Source: Metallosphaera cuprina Ar-4 (lineage in GTDB: Archaea > Thermoproteota > Thermoprotei_A > Sulfolobales > Sulfolobaceae). Taken from it: a DNA stretch of 64,000 nt. The DNA lies in NCBI RefSeq assembly GCF_000204925.1, contig NC_015435.1, positions 1,505,160 to 1,569,159 of the forward strand. The letters are read 5' to 3'. The notes under the pieces were generated by a model. The model saw only the letters and a program-made list of their open reading frames with translations, made no database searches and was not told the origin of the DNA. The position numbers were made by a program, and so were the translations under genes. Shown piece by piece: positions 61,779 through 64,000 of this stretch (position 1 is its first letter; each line of letters begins with the position of its first letter).

Positions 61779-63347
61779 TTAATCTTTGTGTTCGAAGACT
61801 TCATTATGGTACAGGTAATTCCTTTCCTTTAGACCTTGATATATCCCTAATGGATAAAACAACGCTAGTGAGAGAATTACTGTTAAGAGGGTTGCCTGGA
61901 GGTACGGGATCAAGTTGAGCGCTCCGTCAGATCCTATATATGTCATAAAAGTAAGGAAAGCGATATATCCAACGTACCATAATGACTCTTTTAGCCCTTC
62001 CTTAACCTTTCCTAGAAAGCCCAATATAGCTGTTATTCCAGCTAGGATTATCACAGAATAAGGTACTGCGGGCCACCCACTCCAGAACACTATCAGAGAG
62101 GAAGCGGCGAAGGCTATCGGAGAAACCACTGAACCGCCCTTTATTTTCCACTTAGTTACGCCCTGTTTCCTGAGAACCATCATTGCAACAGGATTAGTTG
62201 AGAAACCTATGTATCCTGCAACCGTAGCGTCGTCGATCAGCCCGTAAATGCTAGGGACTGGAGCGAACAGGAACGCAATTAACGCTCCGATAACTGCAAA
62301 CACTATAAGACCCCAATATGGTATAGCGTATTTGCTATGCAAAGCCTTAAATTTCTCATGAAGAAACCCAGATCTTGCTGACGCCAATAACACTCTGGCT
62401 CCGCCACCCATATATACGTAACCTGTCAGAAAGGGTCCTATTATGCCACCTATTAAGAGTAATATTAACGCAACTTCTCCAGGACCGGAATGTAAGTGAC
62501 TAGCCAGGACTATGAAAGGATTGCCTACCAAACTGTTTAACGATGACCATTCACCCGGTATTAAACCTAGTTTAGTCCAATTCAAGTTAGTTAGAAAGGT
62601 AAAATCAAATAGCAGATAAACTATTCCTTCGCCAATAACTGTAGCTATGAGAGCATACACCAAGTAGGATCTCTTTTTCACCTCCTCTGCGAAATCCGGA
62701 ATCACTCTAGCCCCACCAAAGGCAAACATAGCGTAAGGCATGGCAGCGAAAATTCCTGAAACGCCAAAAGGAATAAATCCATAGGACGTCAAGTTCCTTA
62801 CGTCAAAGAAACTTACCAGGAGTAGGAAAGCTGGAAGTATATATATGATGTATTTTATCGTACCGAAACTCGAGGTCACTTTTGAAAAAGTTTTCACTCC
62901 ATAGTAATTAAATGGAATGTAACCGAACATTAGTATTACCCCAATTATTGCGCCCTCTAGAGTAGGGAAACCCCGTAAGTTTAGGAGCGAAGGGAAGACG
63001 TAATCTAGCCCCTCAATGGTCGCGAAAGCCTCTATCGGAGGAATGAAAAGGTACCAGAGTAAGTCGGCCATGGCATTTATAAGATTTGTAACAGAGCCGT
63101 GACTATAAATGGAATATCTAGATGGCCCACCCGCCTCAGGATATGTTTGAGATAACTCAATATACGTAATTGAGATCGTTATGTAGAATAGGATAGCTAC
63201 TATCCACGAGACGAGGCTTGCTGGACCTGCCACAGCTGACATTTGCAACGGACTAAAGAATATTGCAGTCGCTACAGCAGATGCTAGACCTATTATTATC
63301 AACGAGGATAAACTAATTTCTTTTTTCATACCTTTATCTCCAGACAT
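61779..63347 (-). CDS. APC-family amino acid permease
   Basis: A 522-residue permease with about 12-14 helices and the APC N-terminal region ('[21 protein letters not shown]', then '[12 protein letters not shown]', '[20 protein letters not shown]'). '[20 protein letters not shown]' is the conserved helix 6 region. The N-terminus is basic and lies in the cytoplasm. Amino acids are the likely substrates. It converges on the molybdoprotein, 28 nt apart. The long upstream region 63348-63645 is AT-rich. Confidence 0.9.
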   Translation of the reverse strand: MSGDKGMKKEISLSSLIIIGLASAVATAIFFSPLQMSAVAGPASLVSWIVAILFYITISITYIELSQTYPEAGGPSRYSIYSHGSVTNLINAMADLLWYLFIPPIEAFATIEGLDYVFPSLLNLRGFPTLEGAIIGVILMFGYIPFNYYGVKTFSKVTSSFGTIKYIIYILPAFLLLVSFFDVRNLTSYGFIPFGVSGIFAAMPYAMFAFGGARVIPDFAEEVKKRSYLVYALIATVIGEGIVYLLFDFTFLTNLNWTKLGLIPGEWSSLNSLVGNPFIVLASHLHSGPGEVALILLLIGGIIGPFLTGYVYMGGGARVLLASARSGFLHEKFKALHSKYAIPYWGLIVFAVIGALIAFLFAPVPSIYGLIDDATVAGYIGFSTNPVAMMVLRKQGVTKWKIKGGSVVSPIAFAASSLIVFWSGWPAVPYSVIILAGITAILGFLGKVKEGLKESLWYVGYIAFLTFMTYIGSDGALNLIPYLQATLLTVILSLALFYPLGIYQGLKERNYLYHNEVFEHKD

Positions 63348-63645
63348 GAGAGGAAAGAAGAGCTTTCGAACTATTTAAGTATTACTTAATAGCGAAGATG
63401 ACATCTAAACTAGATTAGAAATAAATTCTATAATATTATTTATTATAATTAGATAATTTATTAAAGAAACTAAAATTATATAATATATAAGTGTTAAATT
63501 TTTAAATTAATCATAAAATTTTCATTTAACTCTGATAAAAGGCTTCACACTTAAAAAGTTTATACTTTATAATTGCCTGGAGATAGTTAAAACTTTTCAA
63601 GCAATTATAAGAAAGTTTAATAATACCAAAGATAATTACGATATT
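63348..63645. other. AT-rich divergent intergenic region
   Basis: About 300 nt, strongly AT-rich, with runs such as TTATATAATATATAA. An imperfect inverted repeat TTATAATTGCCTGG...CAAGCAATTATAA (about 63568-63610) is close to the promoter of the small cysteine-rich gene; a TATA-like TTTAATAAT (about 63616-63624) is about 26 nt before its ATG. No RNA gene or ORF seen. Confidence 0.4.
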
Positions 63646-63915
63646 ATGAGTAAAACTTACATCAGATATGACTCATCTTCGGACCAAGGGGAAATCAGAT
63701 TGATGCAGTTCAGCCTAATAAAGGAGGACAAGGCAATATGGAGAATAAAGTTAGTGAGTGTTAGTTCAGATGAGATGCAGAGCCTTATGAACCCTCATTT
63801 ATCTCAGTTCGGGAAGATGTGCTATGAAACTGGGTCTACGGGATACGTCTGTCCAATTTGTAATTTAGAAATAGATGAGTTCGGTTTATGCGGTTGCGGA
63901 ACCGGATCAGGTTAA
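63646..63915 (+). CDS. Small cysteine-rich (zinc-ribbon-like) protein
   Basis: An 89-residue protein. The N-terminal 55 residues form beta-strands ('AIWRIKLVSVSSDEMQSL'); the C-terminus holds five cysteines: C59, then C69-x2-C72, and C82-x-C84 ('YVCPICNLEIDEFGLCGCG'). A zinc ribbon or small metal site is likely. Function not known. It ends just before a tandem repeat and a hairpin which precede the convergent partial gene. Confidence 0.65.
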   Translation: MSKTYIRYDSSSDQGEIRLMQFSLIKEDKAIWRIKLVSVSSDEMQSLMNPHLSQFGKMCYETGSTGYVCPICNLEIDEFGLCGCGTGSG

Positions 63916-63934
63916 AAACGGATCAGGTTAAAAA
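63903..63934. repeat. Tandem 16-bp repeat
   Basis: CGGATCAGGTTAAAAA occurs twice in a row (63903-63918 and 63919-63934). The first copy covers the end of the cysteine-rich gene, including its stop codon. Confidence 0.85.
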
Positions 63935-63950
63935 ATTACCTGATTTTTCT
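63922..63950. terminator. Hairpin/T-run, probable bidirectional terminator
   Basis: ATCAGGT...ACCTGAT inverted repeat (63922-63928 with 63938-63944) followed by a T-rich run on the plus strand, and an A-rich loop that reads as T-run on the minus strand. It lies between convergent genes and overlaps the last codons of the partial minus-strand gene. Confidence 0.5.
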
Positions 63951-64000
63951 TACAACTTCCTCTATCTCCTTATAGTTTGGTTCGTTTCCTAATTCCTTTC
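63936..64000 (-). CDS. C-terminal end of an unidentified gene, 5' part outside window
   Basis: One frame is open to the right edge and ends with TAA (complement of 63936-63938): ...KELGNEPNYKEIEEVVRKIR. It is a charged amphipathic helix. The product cannot be identified from 21 residues. The other two frames on this strand have stops within the segment. Confidence 0.5.
   Translation of the reverse strand, partial: KELGNEPNYKEIEEVVRKIR

Overview
This window looks like part of a chromosome from a thermoacidophilic archaeon of the order Sulfolobales, perhaps Metallosphaera- or Sulfuracidifex-like; the genus cannot be fixed from sequence alone. Evidence: TATA boxes sit about 25 nt upstream of start codons (leaderless genes), strong GAGGTGA-type Shine-Dalgarno sites appear mainly at genes inside operons, arginine is mostly AGG/AGA, and the gene content includes thiolase/DUF35 pairs, a hydroxyacyl-CoA dehydrogenase/enoyl-CoA hydratase fusion, a TldD/TldE pair and doxDA thiosulfate:quinone oxidoreductase genes. 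I found no rRNA, tRNA, insertion sequence or CRISPR array.

Region 1 (1-24 kb) is a patchwork of single genes and short operons: a partial FAD-linked oxidase, a TPP enzyme next to a stand-alone PEP-synthase-type ATP-binding domain, a cysteine-less isochorismatase homologue, WrbA, a PAP2 phosphatase, an FAH/MhpD-type hydratase divergent from a molybdopterin oxidoreductase, an Old Yellow Enzyme-type reductase, a ParA/MinD-like ATPase and five MFS transporters. It reads as an uptake and catabolism zone with many substrates. Region 2 (24-27 kb) is the tldD-tldE pair.

Region 3 (27-48.3 kb) is a large acyl-CoA catabolic cluster. It holds two more AMP-forming acyl-CoA synthetases besides the one at 21.7 kb, an acyl-CoA dehydrogenase, the HCDH/ECH fusion, an alcohol dehydrogenase, two SCP2-type thiolase + DUF35 pairs, a PaaK-like CoA ligase, a separate HCDH, a PaaG-like and a classical crotonase, an R2-like di-iron protein and a CitE-like lyase. 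The 40.7-47.5 kb part has the logic of an aerobic aryl- or cyclic-acyl-CoA pathway (ligase, di-iron oxygenase?, PaaG-like isomerase, hydratase, dehydrogenase, thiolase), but without the usual PaaABCDE oxygenase.

Region 4 (48.4-61.8 kb) is a sulfur island. It contains an SRPBCC-TusA-X fusion (with a second TusA-SRPBCC fusion at 13.8 kb), a DsrE/SaoD-like protein, a surface beta-propeller, an orphan membrane protein, a DoxD homologue with no DoxA, TusA, a YeeE/TsuA-type transporter, a small membrane protein and a DsrE-like protein. Further right lie an orphan Cas4-like nuclease, the doxDA pair and a sulfite-oxidase-type molybdoprotein. The most interesting candidate for an undescribed system is the run at 52.0-55.7 kb, which could import thiosulfate (or a related sulfur anion), hand sulfane sulfur to TusA/DsrE carriers and couple this to quinone reduction through the DoxD-like subunit. 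The window ends with an APC permease, a small cysteine-rich protein and the end of a gene on the minus strand.
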